DNA of 64,000 bases from Panopea generosa (lineage: Eukaryota > Mollusca > Bivalvia > Adapedonta > Hiatellidae), in contig CM055899.1 of assembly GCA_029582155.1 (NCBI GenBank), forward strand, positions 78,155,719 through 78,219,718, read 5' to 3'. A program made the position numbers and the translations under genes. A model generated the notes under the pieces. It was not told the DNA's origin and did no database searches. It saw only the letters and a program-made list of their open reading frames with translations. Below, one piece after another: positions 40,001-45,714 of this stretch. The stretch's first letter is position 1; each line of letters begins with the position of its first letter.

Positions 40001-40509
40001 ATATTTCATTTTTATAAGGCATTGAATATATTATCTTATACGTTAGACATATGTCACCTAAAACGATCACTGGTCTCGTATTTTAAGCTTAGTGTTTCAT
40101 TAAAAGCACACCTATTTTGCCCTGTTTTCAGTATCCTTTTGCCAGTCACAAAATACCATTTTCAGGAGGAAGAAGTGATGTGAATTCAGGTTTTCAGGAT
40201 GTTCTCAAGTCGACAATTCACAGTGGAGCGCGTGGTCCAGTGATAGAGTACTGAACCCATGATTGAAGGGTTGCGTGTTCGACACTCGGCAACTGCTATG
40301 TGTGGTGTCCTTGAGCAAGACACCTTTTCCGCATGTGCTTAGTACTGATTCTAACCAGGAAGACTTCAATCGTGATTTGCCTAAGTCGAAGTAAGATGAA
40401 TACGTTTAAACTAAACTAACAAATCTTTTTATTTACACAAACATTTAAGAAACTGTTCACTGCCAAGTCAATACTACTTACCAGCGTTCGCCTGGTCGCC
40501 CCTATCCAT
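844..40509 (-). CDS. TRP-family cation channel, ankyrin-bearing (TRPA/TRPV-like), N-terminal part, nine exons, 3' end outside window
   Basis: Spliced from minus-strand exons 40482-40509, 36644-36716, 34820-34880, 17489-17533, 9343-9599, 5023-5098, 4097-4249, 2681-2754 and 844-1023 (947 nt, 315 codons plus 2 nt). All eight junctions have AG/GT borders and matching phases, with no stop. The predicted protein has an acidic Ser/Asp-rich N-terminus (residues 10-33), ankyrin motifs TPLHLAA (97-103) and TPLEVAL (130-136) with a probable degenerate repeat before them (55-92), a linker with AASAILDCC (182-190), the pre-S1 motif LLIDKKWSSFAG (241-252), S1 (about 258-275) and S2 (about 293-315). A K-W-x-x-F motif just before S1, after ankyrin repeats, is typical of TRPV and invertebrate TRPA channels, which pass cations across the plasma membrane in sensory signalling. 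Only two or three ankyrin repeats are seen, fewer than in TRPV (six) or TRPA1 (over a dozen). Further phase-0 exons in introns 3 or 4 cannot be excluded. The pore (S5-S6) lies beyond the left edge, so subfamily and ion selectivity cannot be judged. Confidence 0.85.
1080..1172. repeat. AAT/ATA microsatellite
   Basis: Imperfect trinucleotide run of ATA/AAT units, just upstream of the exon 9 acceptor. It accounts for the poly-leucine open frame on the minus strand. Confidence 0.85.
1290..1930. repeat. 30-bp minisatellite, about 21 copies
   Basis: The unit resembles TTTGTACACAAATATAAAGG plus CAATATACAA. Two copies fit each 60-base line, so the period is exactly 30. It decays at the right end, with added indels after about 1810. 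Because 30 is a multiple of three, several frames stay open on both strands. These are not genes. It lies in intron 8. Confidence 0.92.
2446..2573 (-). mobile_element. SINE-1 fragment (tRNA-derived head, degenerate)
   Basis: Head and start of body of the same SINE as at 31817-32133 and 42568-42880. The reverse strand shows GTAGAGCGTCC, AGATCGTAGGTTCC (B-box region) and TAGAAGCTTCCTCGCTTG. It lacks the 3' half. It is more diverged than the other copies, so older. Confidence 0.7.
2681..2754 (-). CDS. TRP gene exon 8 (pre-S1 motif)
   Basis: 74 nt with a strong acceptor (TCTTACTTTAG) and a consensus donor (TTTCT|GTAAGTAT). It encodes INHDVVRLLIDKKWSSFAG and TRF, leaving CT for exon 9. The pattern LLxxKWxxF next to a membrane segment is the most diagnostic piece for a TRP channel in this window. 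Confidence 0.9.
3295..4089. repeat. 64-bp minisatellite, about 12 copies
   Basis: Unit of 62-64 bp containing TTATAACGTCAATACGCTAC, TGTTGTGCTAAGGTTTTACC and ATATTGCCTTCTGAATACC. One truncated unit occurs at about 3530. The array stops at the donor site of TRP exon 7. Confidence 0.9.
4097..4249 (-). CDS. TRP gene exon 7 (pre-S1 linker)
   Basis: 153 nt, 51 codons, phase 0 on both sides. Acceptor TAAACATTTCAG, donor ATGCTA|GTAAAAG. It encodes KAASAILDCCLEKS, EVHYDILEAD and PNLMSAFQML. A conserved Cys-bearing ILDCC helix, an acidic strand and a hydrophobic LMSAFQML segment fit the ankyrin-to-S1 linker of TRPA/TRPV channels. The 64-bp tandem array begins only a few bases inside the intron, right after the donor. 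Confidence 0.85.
4640..4735 (-). repeat. tRNA-like A-box segment, possible SINE fragment
   Basis: On the minus strand, GTGGCCGAGTGG resembles the D-arm of a Leu/Ser-type tRNA. It is followed by internally repeated AGCTGTTAAG and CTAGCTGT motifs. There is no foldable full tRNA, so this is only a possible tRNA-derived repeat. Confidence 0.3.
5023..5098 (-). CDS. TRP gene exon 6 (linker after ankyrin repeats)
   Basis: 76 nt between acceptor TCTGTTCTATTGTAG and donor TTTGAG|GTAAGA. With 2 nt from exon 5 it encodes SVRLLFKR and NIQDYLNNDFE, ending at a codon boundary. The length (1 mod 3) is exactly what is needed to join exons 5 and 7. An M-D-N-x-x-V-R-x-L-F type motif after the last ankyrin repeat is common in invertebrate TRPA-like channels (from memory, not searched). 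Confidence 0.85.
5340..5530 (-). mobile_element. SINE-2 copy a
   Basis: On the minus strand: tRNA-like head (GATTAGCTCAGTCGG, then AGAGTTCGAAT), a shortened body (CATTTATCTTTCATCTCTGA) and tail (AAAATGACGCTAAATGTTCA). Tail and head match the copies at 43750, 47010 and 61509. Part of the body is deleted. Confidence 0.75.
5735..6107. repeat. Irregular CATATG-rich repeat
   Basis: About nine units of roughly 40 bp built on TGTTCATATGATTC and TTATATGAGATGAGAATC. Many short palindromes, including ATTCTCATATGAGAAT at about 6093-6108. The right edge touches the inverted-repeat element at 6108. Confidence 0.7.
6108..6497. mobile_element. MITE-like foldback element, about 390 bp
   Basis: The two halves are imperfect reverse complements. 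ATTACGGTGGCGAA at the left end pairs with TTTTGCCACCGTG at the right end, and ACGAAACAAAGACGAATG with the region around 6370-6395. In the middle, TGCAAAAAGTGCAA pairs with TTGCACTTTTTGCA. No coding capacity. It splits or borders the CATATG-rich repeat, which resumes in weaker form after 6540. Confidence 0.7.
6690..7920 (+). mobile_element. Pearl-like non-autonomous element: core tandem repeats, GAC microsatellite, conserved tail
   Basis: Five or six degenerate core repeats of about 160-190 bp contain GGGCCATAACTCTGCCAAAA, CAATCCAGAGTTATGGTTC and TTCATTCATATCCAATGAGT. They are followed by a (GAC)n run at 7846-7868 and a tail ending TCCCGGCGAGCTAAA, which can form a TAGCTC/GAGCTA hairpin. That order matches the published bivalve pearl family. 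A G-run opens it at 6703-6724. The short open frames over it are repeat artefacts. Confidence 0.6.
8055..9236. repeat. 39-bp minisatellite, about 30 copies
   Basis: Unit of 39 bp with CATGCATAGACCTTGCCGAA and TAACGGTCAACAATAAA. Two variants (GGTCAACAATAAA and GGTCAAATATGAAGT) often alternate. 39 is a multiple of three, so frames of 170-180 codons stay open on both strands without being genes. It lies in intron 5, ending about 100 bp from exon 5. Confidence 0.92.
9343..9599 (-). CDS. TRP gene exon 5 (ankyrin repeats)
   Basis: 257 nt after acceptor TTATTTGTGTAG, starting in phase 0 with VMQAVTSF. It carries two ankyrin repeats: NTPLHLAAKNN followed by VTEKLLDHD, and ETPLEVALKERNDDVAAFIV, closing with RYMDNA. 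Donor GCAAG|GTTGGT leaves 2 nt, which are completed by exon 6. The frame runs on without a stop past the donor to 9237, but that part is not ankyrin-like and is read as intron. It lies between the 39-bp array and SINE-3. GC is higher than in the flanks. Confidence 0.9.
9663..9874 (+). mobile_element. SINE-3 copy a
   Basis: tRNA-like head GGAGCGCATGGTCCAGTGGT, a B-box-like GGGTTTCGATCC, then a body with TGTGTCCTGGAGCAAGAC and TTCGAGCGTGATTTGAA. It matches the copy at 40221-40418 throughout. It lies in intron 4 just upstream (minus sense) of exon 5. Confidence 0.75.
9955..17225. repeat. 108-bp satellite array, about 67 copies
   Basis: Each 108-bp unit contains GTGACCTCCTTGTGCATTCA, TTACAGCGGTGCATCGTCTG, GAATTGATGAGGTTCTGAGC and TTAAGTCTCGGCATAATAAC. 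Units are about 85-95% alike by eye. Frames of up to 164 codons stay open because 108 is a multiple of three. It fills intron 4 of the TRP gene. A 2.6-kb stretch is repeated at an offset of 2768 bp (listed separately). Confidence 0.95.
11179..16557 (+). repeat. Recent 2768-bp duplication inside the 108-bp array
   Basis: Positions 11179-13789 and 13947-16557 match almost base for base at a constant offset of 2768. I noticed one difference (T at 12394 against C at 15162). Rare variants such as the 'CTGCATCGTC' junction at 12857 recur at exactly +2768, so the block was copied as a unit. Confidence 0.9.
17489..17533 (-). CDS. TRP gene exon 4 (start of ankyrin region)
   Basis: 45 nt, 15 codons, phase 0 on both sides: YTELLATLASGEHGE. 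Acceptor TCTATTTTGCAG, donor GGTGAG|GTAATT. An alternative donor 5 bases earlier (CACG|GTGAGG) puts exon 5 out of frame. The exon sits in a 400-bp island of unique sequence between the 108-bp and 54-bp arrays, which supports selection on it. The sequence reads as helix A of a degenerate ankyrin repeat that continues into exon 5. Confidence 0.75.
17640..26900. repeat. 54-bp satellite array, about 170 copies
   Basis: The unit contains TTTGTTTGTCCTGAAGCTAC, AACTGTGCCTGTATGTTCAT and ACTAAACTCAGATC. Subtypes differ at a few sites (ACTAAACTCAGATC, AATAAACCCAGTTC, AATCAACTCAGTTC with CTTATTTCTCC). Frames up to 314 codons are open only because 54 is a multiple of three. It lies in intron 3 and grades into the dimeric array at 26900. 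Confidence 0.95.
18731..26698 (+). repeat. Recent 3984-bp tandem duplication inside the 54-bp array
   Basis: Copy 1 (18731-22714) and copy 2 (22715-26698) are head to tail and abut. About four or five differences were noticed in 3984 bases (for example 19254, 19558, 20014 and 21668 against +3984), so about 99.9% identity. The older, diverged CTTATTTCTCC-type units at 22300-22700 are copied as well. Confidence 0.92.
26900..29690. repeat. 104-bp dimeric higher-order array, about 27 copies
   Basis: Two related monomers alternate: about 54 bp (TTTGTTTCTGCTTAAGCTAC, ACCTGAATGTTTGTAACCAA) and about 50 bp (TTTGTCTTTAAACTACAACT, TGAATGTTCATAAACAACTC). Both share CTACAACTGTGCCTG with the neighbouring 54-bp array, so they have a common origin. 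An internal block is repeated at an offset of 1490-1594 (for example 27436 and 28926, 27801 and 29395). Confidence 0.9.
29715..29825. repeat. Short G/C-richer low-complexity repeat (about 27-30 bp unit)
   Basis: Three or four imperfect copies of GCTGGTTCCCCTG / GCTGGTCCCCCTTG. Minus-strand frames read as Gly/Pro or Gly/Gln/His-rich stretches, and an acceptor-like CAG lies at about 29820. No length compatible with phase-0 insertion between TRP exons 3 and 4 was found, so it is not called as an exon. Confidence 0.6.
29826..30289. other. Intron 3 sequence, nothing coding seen
   Basis: AT-rich. It contains a short dispersed motif (TAATACCGATGAATGACGGA at about 30167) that recurs in similar form at about 43519. 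Confidence 0.5.
30290..31310. repeat. Degenerate tandem repeat of about 190-240 bp units
   Basis: Recurring motifs: AACGCAAGC / AACGCAAAATATGAC, TAGGCTAAGTTA / TAAGCTAAGTTA, CGTAGAGGT, and AATGCTGCATGGTTTT. About five diverged units. The short frame at 30859-31080 falls inside and is not a gene. Confidence 0.6.
31817..32133 (-). mobile_element. SINE-1 copy, full length, about 315 bp
   Basis: On the minus strand: a tRNA-Ala-like head (GGTGGTGTAGTGGTAGAAAG, GTGGGTTCGATACCC), body with AGAAGCTTCCTCGCTTGG and GTGTCAGTATAATATGACTG, and end with TATCGCGATATGAC and a CAGTAACAAC tail. It matches 42568-42880 along its whole length. It lies in intron 3. Confidence 0.9.
32134..32604. other. Intron 3 sequence, nothing seen
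   Basis: AT-rich; no repeat structure, exon or element recognised. Confidence 0.5.
32605..32790. repeat. Three-copy 64-bp tandem repeat
   Basis: ACAGTACATTCATTCATTTC and CATTTCATGGTAGTTTAA recur at a spacing of 64-65 bp. The third copy is diverged. Confidence 0.85.
32791..33490. other. Intron 3 sequence, nothing seen
   Basis: AT-rich unique-looking sequence with no recognisable exon or element. Confidence 0.5.
33495..34770. repeat. 70-bp minisatellite, about 18 copies
   Basis: Unit of 70 bp with ACAAACCTACTCTTCTTTAC, CGATATACGCCTATACAATA and CACTGATATTCGGGCCACGT. Units are highly alike (mostly 1-4 changes each), so it was homogenised recently. It lies in intron 3 about 50 bp from exon 3. 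Confidence 0.95.
34820..34880 (-). CDS. TRP gene exon 3
   Basis: 61 nt, with acceptor ATATTTTAG (weak pyrimidine tract) and strong donor CCGAG|GTAAGC. Together with 2 nt from exon 2 it gives 21 codons, including GKHRKAVRSM and ending ISE at a codon boundary. It is basic, has no domain signature, and leads into the ankyrin part. The 70-bp array starts about 50 bp downstream, in intron 3. Confidence 0.65.
34881..36643. other. Intron 2, nothing coding supported
   Basis: AT-rich. A 64-codon minus-strand frame at 35590-35784 has no recognised domain and no splice context. A hairpin-forming GCCCGAAGGCTTATT at about 36475-36489 resembles short dispersed mollusc motifs. Confidence 0.5.
36644..36716 (-). 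CDS. TRP gene exon 2 (acidic N-terminal segment)
   Basis: 73 nt between acceptor TATTTTGCAG and donor GATGG|GTAAGT. It takes 1 nt from exon 1 and leaves 2 nt. It encodes a Ser/Asp/Glu-rich stretch with KDDDITTTEYNSDSSEDG at its end, likely disordered cytosolic sequence. The borders and phase agree with exons 1 and 3. There is no domain signature of its own. Confidence 0.7.
36717..37082. other. Intron 1 sequence, nothing seen
   Basis: AT-rich. The plus-strand frame 36748-36963 is Cys-rich but has no recognised domain or splice context. Confidence 0.45.
37083..37490. mobile_element. MITE family A, copy 1
   Basis: Terminal inverted repeats of about 45 bp: left ATCATCTGCGACGCTTGCGT and ACAAACGTCTTGAC, right AGACGTTTGTC and GGAAGCGTCGCAGATGGT. 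The interior matches the copy at 39530-39905 in inverse orientation (for example AACCAATCAAAAACTTTATTA). It lies in intron 1. Confidence 0.75.
37975..39115. repeat. 52-bp minisatellite, about 22 copies
   Basis: Unit with GTATCCACGCGGTGGTCTCG, TATTACACTTCCCTGTTGAC and TATTCACTATCT. Some units lack about 9 bp (the TGTATC part). Overlapping short plus-strand frames are repeat artefacts. It lies in intron 1. Confidence 0.92.
39116..39529. other. Intron 1 sequence, nothing seen
   Basis: Unique-looking AT-rich sequence between the 52-bp array and the second MITE copy. No exon or element recognised. Confidence 0.5.
39530..39905. mobile_element. MITE family A, copy 2 (opposite orientation)
   Basis: TIRs with ATGACAAACGTCTTGACA at the left and TGTCAAGACGCTTG...AAGCGTCGAGGATGATCA at the right. 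Interior motifs ATTCTAATAAAGTTTCTGAT and AACCGTTACAGCGGTGTG match copy 1 reversed. Confidence 0.7.
40221..40418 (+). mobile_element. SINE-3 copy b
   Basis: Head GGAGCGCGTGGTCCAGTGAT and GTGTTCGACACTC, body TGTCCTTGAGCAAGACACCT and CAATCGTGATTTGCC. It matches 9663-9874. It lies in intron 1 close to exon 1. Confidence 0.75.
40482..40509 (-). CDS. TRP gene exon 1 (start codon exon)
   Basis: The exon encodes MDRGDQANA and ends in phase 1 at a strong donor (CTG|GTAAGT). The ATG at 40509 is the start I prefer. The frame stays open upstream to an acceptor-like TTTTTCAG whose exon side begins at about 40562, so this exon may carry 5' untranslated sequence or a longer N-terminus (in-frame stretch ending HFAYM). 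A further upstream exon may lie to the right, but I did not find one. Confidence 0.6.
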
Positions 40510-41340
40510 GTAAGCGAAATGTGTTCTATAGATAGTAATGCAATTAATGGTTGTCTGGTGTTTCTGAAAAATGTTATAAACAGTCGATTGGGGTAGGAAA
40601 ATTAGCAACCTTTGAAATAAAACTGCTAGAAAAAACATTTCCATAGATGTTTGGGTAGTAGTTACTGATAAACACTTTAAACAGAATTTTCTTAGTAAAG
40701 AAATGGCCATAATTCAACCTAATATATCTTCTTTCATCCGACCACTAAACACTCCCTGTGTATGTTTACGTCTCACATACCAATTAATTTTGTACTGTTC
40801 TACAAATAAAGACATGCACTTCTGGAACACTGGATACATTACCAATGGTTCTAAAGTGCCTTATTCCCATAGATAGCCCTCTGTTGGTCCAACTATGCAG
40901 AAAAAACATAGGGTTGACCAGGCTGCTTTTTCGCAATTTCGATGGTTTGATAACACTCCTTCATTTTTGTCAATTCTGCCCATTTGTTGCAGTGTATCAC
41001 TACGCATCTTTAAACTGTTATAGCATCATCAAACAGTTCTCAATGTCATCCAAACTTCGCAACAATCATGAAAATGTTCCAATGTTCCCATATGCACAAA
41101 GAAATATGACATTTTATGCATTTTTAACAAAAAAAAAGCCCAGCCGCTTTACACAGCTCTTATTTCTTTGGCGTAATAATCTTGCTACCGTCATGTAAGG
41201 GAGGTAATTCTTCAGTGAGACCTTTATTACTTATTTCACGGGTTAATTGTCAAGTTTACATATCAAGAATAATATATAAGCCTGGGCTGTACGTTTATTA
41301 CGTGTTGCAATTATGTTATGATAAAATAGAATATTGAGAC
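40510..41340. other. Region upstream of TRP exon 1; no promoter resolved
   Basis: It contains the possible 5' part of exon 1 (to about 40562). A plus-strand open frame of 117 codons (40845-41198) has no recognised domain and no splice support, so it is not called as a gene. No clear TATA or initiator was picked out. Confidence 0.4.
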
Positions 41341-41351
41341 CGGCAGATAGG

Positions 41352-41942
41352 ATGATCTTAGGTTAGAAGATAGAAAATGCCAATTTTGTAATACAGTGGG
41401 GGATGAAAGTCATGTAATTTTAGAATTTCATCTTTGAAATGATCTTAGAAATGCTTTATCTAAAAAAGCAGCTGCAATTGATGATATTTTTTATAATCTT
41501 TCATGTTTATTTTCCCACTCATCTTTGATTAGTGTCTGTGCCAAAACCTGTTTTAATATATTACAAAGACGTGCATCTTACCTTTGTAAATAATGCATTT
41601 GTTTGTTTTATATGTATAATGTTACCTTTTTATCAACTCCTTTGTGTTTGCTGCAAATTAGTTCTTTTCTGATTTGATCAGAGGTGATACTCGCTACTTT
41701 AAGATATTTTTTTATATGGAGCAACTGTGGTTTTTCTTGTGAGAGTTTTAAAATTGTGTTCATCACACTTTAAAGAAATATATTTGCAGCACTACACATA
41801 GTCTTATTATGTGAATAGTTAATTGTCTTTTACATTGTGAGATAGTCTCTTGTAATTGCTATGTTGAATGGCTATGTACTTATATTGTATAATATTAGTG
41901 TTATTGCGTTGTATATAGATGAGACTGAAATAAATAAAGATT
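41352..41942 (+). mobile_element. LINE 3' fragment (end of reverse transcriptase ORF plus 3' UTR)
   Basis: A frame at 41352-41591 reads LEDRKCQFCNTVGDESH, then ILQRRASYLCK and a stop. That is the C-terminal C-x2-C-x(n)-H type zinc motif seen at the end of many non-LTR reverse transcriptases. The last cysteine of the motif is replaced and one stop interrupts the frame. The following AT-rich 3' part ends near ATGAGACTGAAATAAATAAAG (41921-41941), typical of a LINE 3' end. It is truncated at its 5' end; the class is not resolved. Confidence 0.6.
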
Positions 41943-42554
41943 ACTTGTACGTTGATGCTTATGATGTTCATATGAACCAAAGTGCATATAAAAGAATTTG
42001 AAGATTTGAAGATTTTAATGCATGAATTAATCATTGAAGGAAAACATGAGATATAAACAAATAAGCAAACAGGATATACTTGATAATACATTATAAACAT
42101 GTTAAGTACACACAAATCTATTAGTTTTTACACATTTAATTGCTATAATCAATTAGGTTTCTAGAGTTTATACATAAAACAAAAGTTTAAACTATTTTCA
42201 CGTAATACTTGATAAATAATTTATTGGGCGAATAAACTGATACAATAGTAATTTAAATTTACTAACTTGGCGTTTAGCATATGTGACAGCCGGTTTTACT
42301 AAAAATTGACATGTTGTATTTGAAGATAAAAAAGTAATAAAACATCAATAAATAAACTTGATGTTTTCAATATTTATTTCGTAAAAAGCTTACTAAACCA
42401 TAAACATAAATATAATGAAACAAAATAAAAACAAAAATTAAAAGTACACCATATTTGCACTATATATGAATATAATTGTATTGTTATTATTCATGTAATT
42501 GTGTATAATAGATGCAATAAAATATCATTCAAATAAACTACGTAGATATATACT
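41943..42554. other. AT-rich intergenic sequence, nothing seen
   Basis: No exon, element or tandem repeat recognised. The minus-strand frame 41819-42115 overlaps the LINE tail and has no known domain. Confidence 0.45.
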
Positions 42555-42893
42555 CTTCATCAGTAGAAACCACAGCGGTGGTCTAGTGGTAGAGCGTCCG
42601 CCTCGCATGCGGAAGGTCGTAGGTTCGACCCCCGGCCAGGTCATGCCAAATACTTTAAAAATGGTACTAGAAGCTTCCTCGCTTGACGCACAGCATTTAG
42701 AGGAAAGTTCTAGGTCTGGTCGACCCGGTGTCAGTATAATATGACTGGGTGGGGTATCATACCATGTGTCTGCGGCATGATACTCCAGTGTGACAGCGCT
42801 CAGAATACTGTCTCAAGTAGTCACCGTCGCGATATGACTGAAAATTGTTGAAAGCGACGCTAAACACCATACAACAACAACTTCATCAGTAGA
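42555..42893 (+). mobile_element. SINE-1 copy with 13-bp target-site duplication
   Basis: The element 42568-42880 is flanked by CTTCATCAGTAGA at 42555-42567 and 42881-42893. The head folds like tRNA-Ala with anticodon CGC (A-box GTGGTCTAGTGGT, anticodon loop CTCGCAT, B-box GGTTCGACCC). The body has AGAAGCTTCCTCGCTTGACG, GTGTCAGTATAATATGACTG, GTCTGCGGCATGATACTCC and a CAACAACAA tail. The intact head and perfect duplication suggest this is the youngest copy here. The tRNA-like head is part of the SINE, not a tRNA gene. Confidence 0.93.
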
Positions 42894-43745
42894 GTGAAGT
42901 TAGAATTATTCCAAAGAGTCCCTTTAAGAAACACAGCGAGCATTCCCAACTCTGTTTCTATTAGTAACACGTTACATCAATACAGCCAAATTCATACTAT
43001 ACGCGATCTTAATCTTCGACAGAGATGTTTTGCTTATTGTTTCAAAATAACTAAGGGGCTTTTGTCACCTGATTCAAAATCCAACTGTAATACAAGCACA
43101 CAACTTACTTCCTACTGACATGGCGATTCAATGCATGGTAAACAGCGTTAGTATCCTGCCACGGCTACCTCACACTCTACACAGTGTATGTCTGAATGTA
43201 GATATTTAATTGATTTTGCAGTCTCGTGACCAGAAGTAGATATGATCGGTATACTTTGTAAGTTTTGATTGACTTGTTGATTAAAATATAACGGATTTCT
43301 GAGTGTAATACCAATTTTTACTGTGAGTTTGATAAATTTAATAACAAATGAACACGAATGCGAGTCTTATTTGTGCACGTGTGTGAGCGTGCGTGTGATT
43401 GTTTTTCTTATTACAAATACAATTACAAATCGATTTATTTCGATAATTGCCGTATAAAAGTTTATAAAGGGATATCACAAATTTATAATGTTCCAATTGG
43501 ACAACATCGGCGAAACATAATACCGACGGAAGACGGAATTTGCCGAGTATAAACGATTGCTATTGTTAAATACATGTAACTTATTTAAATTGGGTTTTGT
43601 ATTTTTATAGCTTTGTAAGATGCAAAACTGTCTCTCAAAAAAAACATGATATTATTTTATAGTGTAAAAAATGTTTATATCGTTATGAACATGAATATAT
43701 TACTCTTGAATATTTTAGATGACAGCGTATAACTGAGTCTTTGAC
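42894..43745. other. Intergenic, nothing coding supported
   Basis: It contains the dispersed motif TAATACCGACGGAAGACGGA at about 43519, shared with about 30167. The short plus-strand frames here have no recognised domains. Confidence 0.45.
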
Positions 43746-43749
43746 TTCT

Positions 43750-44010
43750 TATTATCTCAGTCGGTTACGCGTTCGAATCCCCGCCCGGCCACAGTCTCTG
43801 TAATGATTGATATACGACATTGTGTCTCATTATCATTCGTCTCTCACCGCTGATTCAAGTGGGGGGAAGTTATCAGTTACTTGTGGAGATGAGGTGTGCT
43901 CGAGTACTGGTTAACCTTTCAGGATCCCAGGAAACAGTGGTTAGGTTAACTTATCGTCTGTGAGTCTCCGATGGCATAAAAATGACGCTAAATATTCAAT
44001 AAATCAATGA
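43750..44010 (+). mobile_element. SINE-2 copy b
   Basis: The head is internally deleted (ATCTCAGTCGGTTACGCG joins directly to TTCGAATCCCC). The body has ACCGCTGATTCAAGTGG, CAGTTACTTGTGGAGATGAG and CAGGATCCCAGG, with tail AAATGACGCTAAATATTCAA. It matches the copies at 5340, 47010 and 61509. Confidence 0.8.
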
Positions 44011-44313
44011 TATCAAAATTATCAGATTGAATGGTAAAATAATACATATTCTCATTTATTCATTAATCGAATACTCAAATGGTATGGTCACGAGTAGCGA
44101 AGTAACCATCGAGTATGACAGTTGTAGTGTGTATGAGTGAAAATAAAATTGATTTTTTACTGTGTGTTTTGTAGGAAAAATAATTTTTCAAATATAATTC
44201 ACTGATATTTTTTGTTATCAAAAACTATTAAAAAAGATATATCGTTGCAAAATTAAATGTACAAGAGTGTATTATATATAAACATGCACTAATTATCGCA
44301 ACTGATATGGAAG

Positions 44314-45353
44314 TCATTTTAAAAATGTTTGGGTTACAGTGAGGCAGGGTAAACTGCGTAAAGTGAATCACGGGGTAAGTAGGAACAAGGACAGTAACTG
44401 ATATATAGTGATATTCCTATTTAATCCATTTGACGAAGAAAAGATAGGCACCATCATTATAAGTGATCAACAAATATTGGAATAATGGCAGATGAAGCGT
44501 GCTAACGATATTTATTAAGAAAAAATAATTTTCATTTCGTCAATAGTGTTTTCACCGTTTTAGCTGTACAAGCTTTTAGTATCAATTATATGGAATACAA
44601 TTATTTTTAATTTTAGTTTACAAGAACTAAATCTGCATATCTGCAAGATAATATATATTTTGTTCAATCTAATGTCACAGATAATTTGTGGTCGAGGCAA
44701 GTTAAAGCAAAGTGGTGGAGGCATGTTGTAACAGTATTTCAACTCAGTAAATATACTCCTTTTATTTTTTTCATATTCATGTAATGACTTAAACAGTTGT
44801 AGATGTATTTTAATCGTAAACACGTTATATACATGTTTTTGCATGTTCTAAGCGCATGTTGATCTACAGAAATCTAGACCATGGTGACACAACTATCCAG
44901 TTCAAGCGACCGATAGTGAATGCATTTTTTATTTAAAACATTTTGAATGGAAGATGTTCATATTAAAGCATATTTCAAAAGAGATCGTGATTTTATTATA
45001 GCAATTTTACGGCTGTTAAAGGTGATTGTAAATGTAAAATTGAAAATACAAGCAGTTTGAAGTTAGTTTGATATTTGTTTTTCTATCTTTTGATATTTAA
45101 AGAAGAAACTCTTAAAATTGGAGGTTAGGGTTAGGGCTAGAATTAGGGTAAGGGTTAGCGTTAGGTTCATGATGAATATCGAATATCAAAGATGAATATC
45201 AAACTAACTTAACTCTACCGAAAGAAAAAAACACTATATTACCTGCAGATCGTCAGTTTCTGGATGACCATGGGATTTATTCACAAAATAAAAGGGTTAT
45301 AAGTATATGAAAAAGGTATAGTTATTCTGTTTTAACTTGGATATGTCAACCAA
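44314..45353 (+). repeat. Left arm of a 1.04-kb inverted repeat
   Basis: It is the reverse complement, at roughly 85-90% by eye, of 57127-58174. The outer end reads GTTACAGTGAGGCAGGGTAA and CACGGGGTAAGTAGGAACAA, and the inner end GGTATAGTTATTCTG. It holds a telomere-like block at 45122-45165 (GGTTAGGGTTAGGG and variants) and a minus-strand frame of 94 codons (44560-44844) that is conserved in the other arm. Confidence 0.88.
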
Positions 45354-45714
45354 AAATATAAACACTATTCCCCTCAATAACGTTATTGTCTCCATAGTAA
45401 CTAGCTTCCTTTAAGAATTGCCAGACTTTTTAGTTCATTATTCCCTTTGCACTGACTCGTATTATATTTCTGACTGACTTGATATGGACGTAAATTGACT
45501 GCTTTGTGGTCCTTATTTTGATTTTTCATGAGCTATGTTTGCTCAATTTAAACAAAATTATATTTCCATTAAGTGTTTGTTTAATAATTTGAAGAAATGT
45601 TCTTTTCAAATTCTGAATGCTAGATGCACACTTGTTTTTAAATATTTAAGAATAATCGAGAGCGCTGTCCTTCCGACAGCTTCTTTTACATTTTCCTCGG
45701 TTTCGTTTATTTAT
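45354..45714. other. Sequence inside the inverted repeat, nothing seen
   Basis: No domain or repeat recognised. The plus-strand frame 45535-45720 has no known domain. Confidence 0.4.

Noticed and set aside
40845-41198. 117-codon plus-strand frame
   Set aside because: No recognised domain, no splice sites, AT-rich composition; chance remains the simplest reading.
42568-42640. Candidate tRNA-Ala gene
   Set aside because: It is the head of a SINE with body, tail and target duplication; the acceptor stem is not complete.
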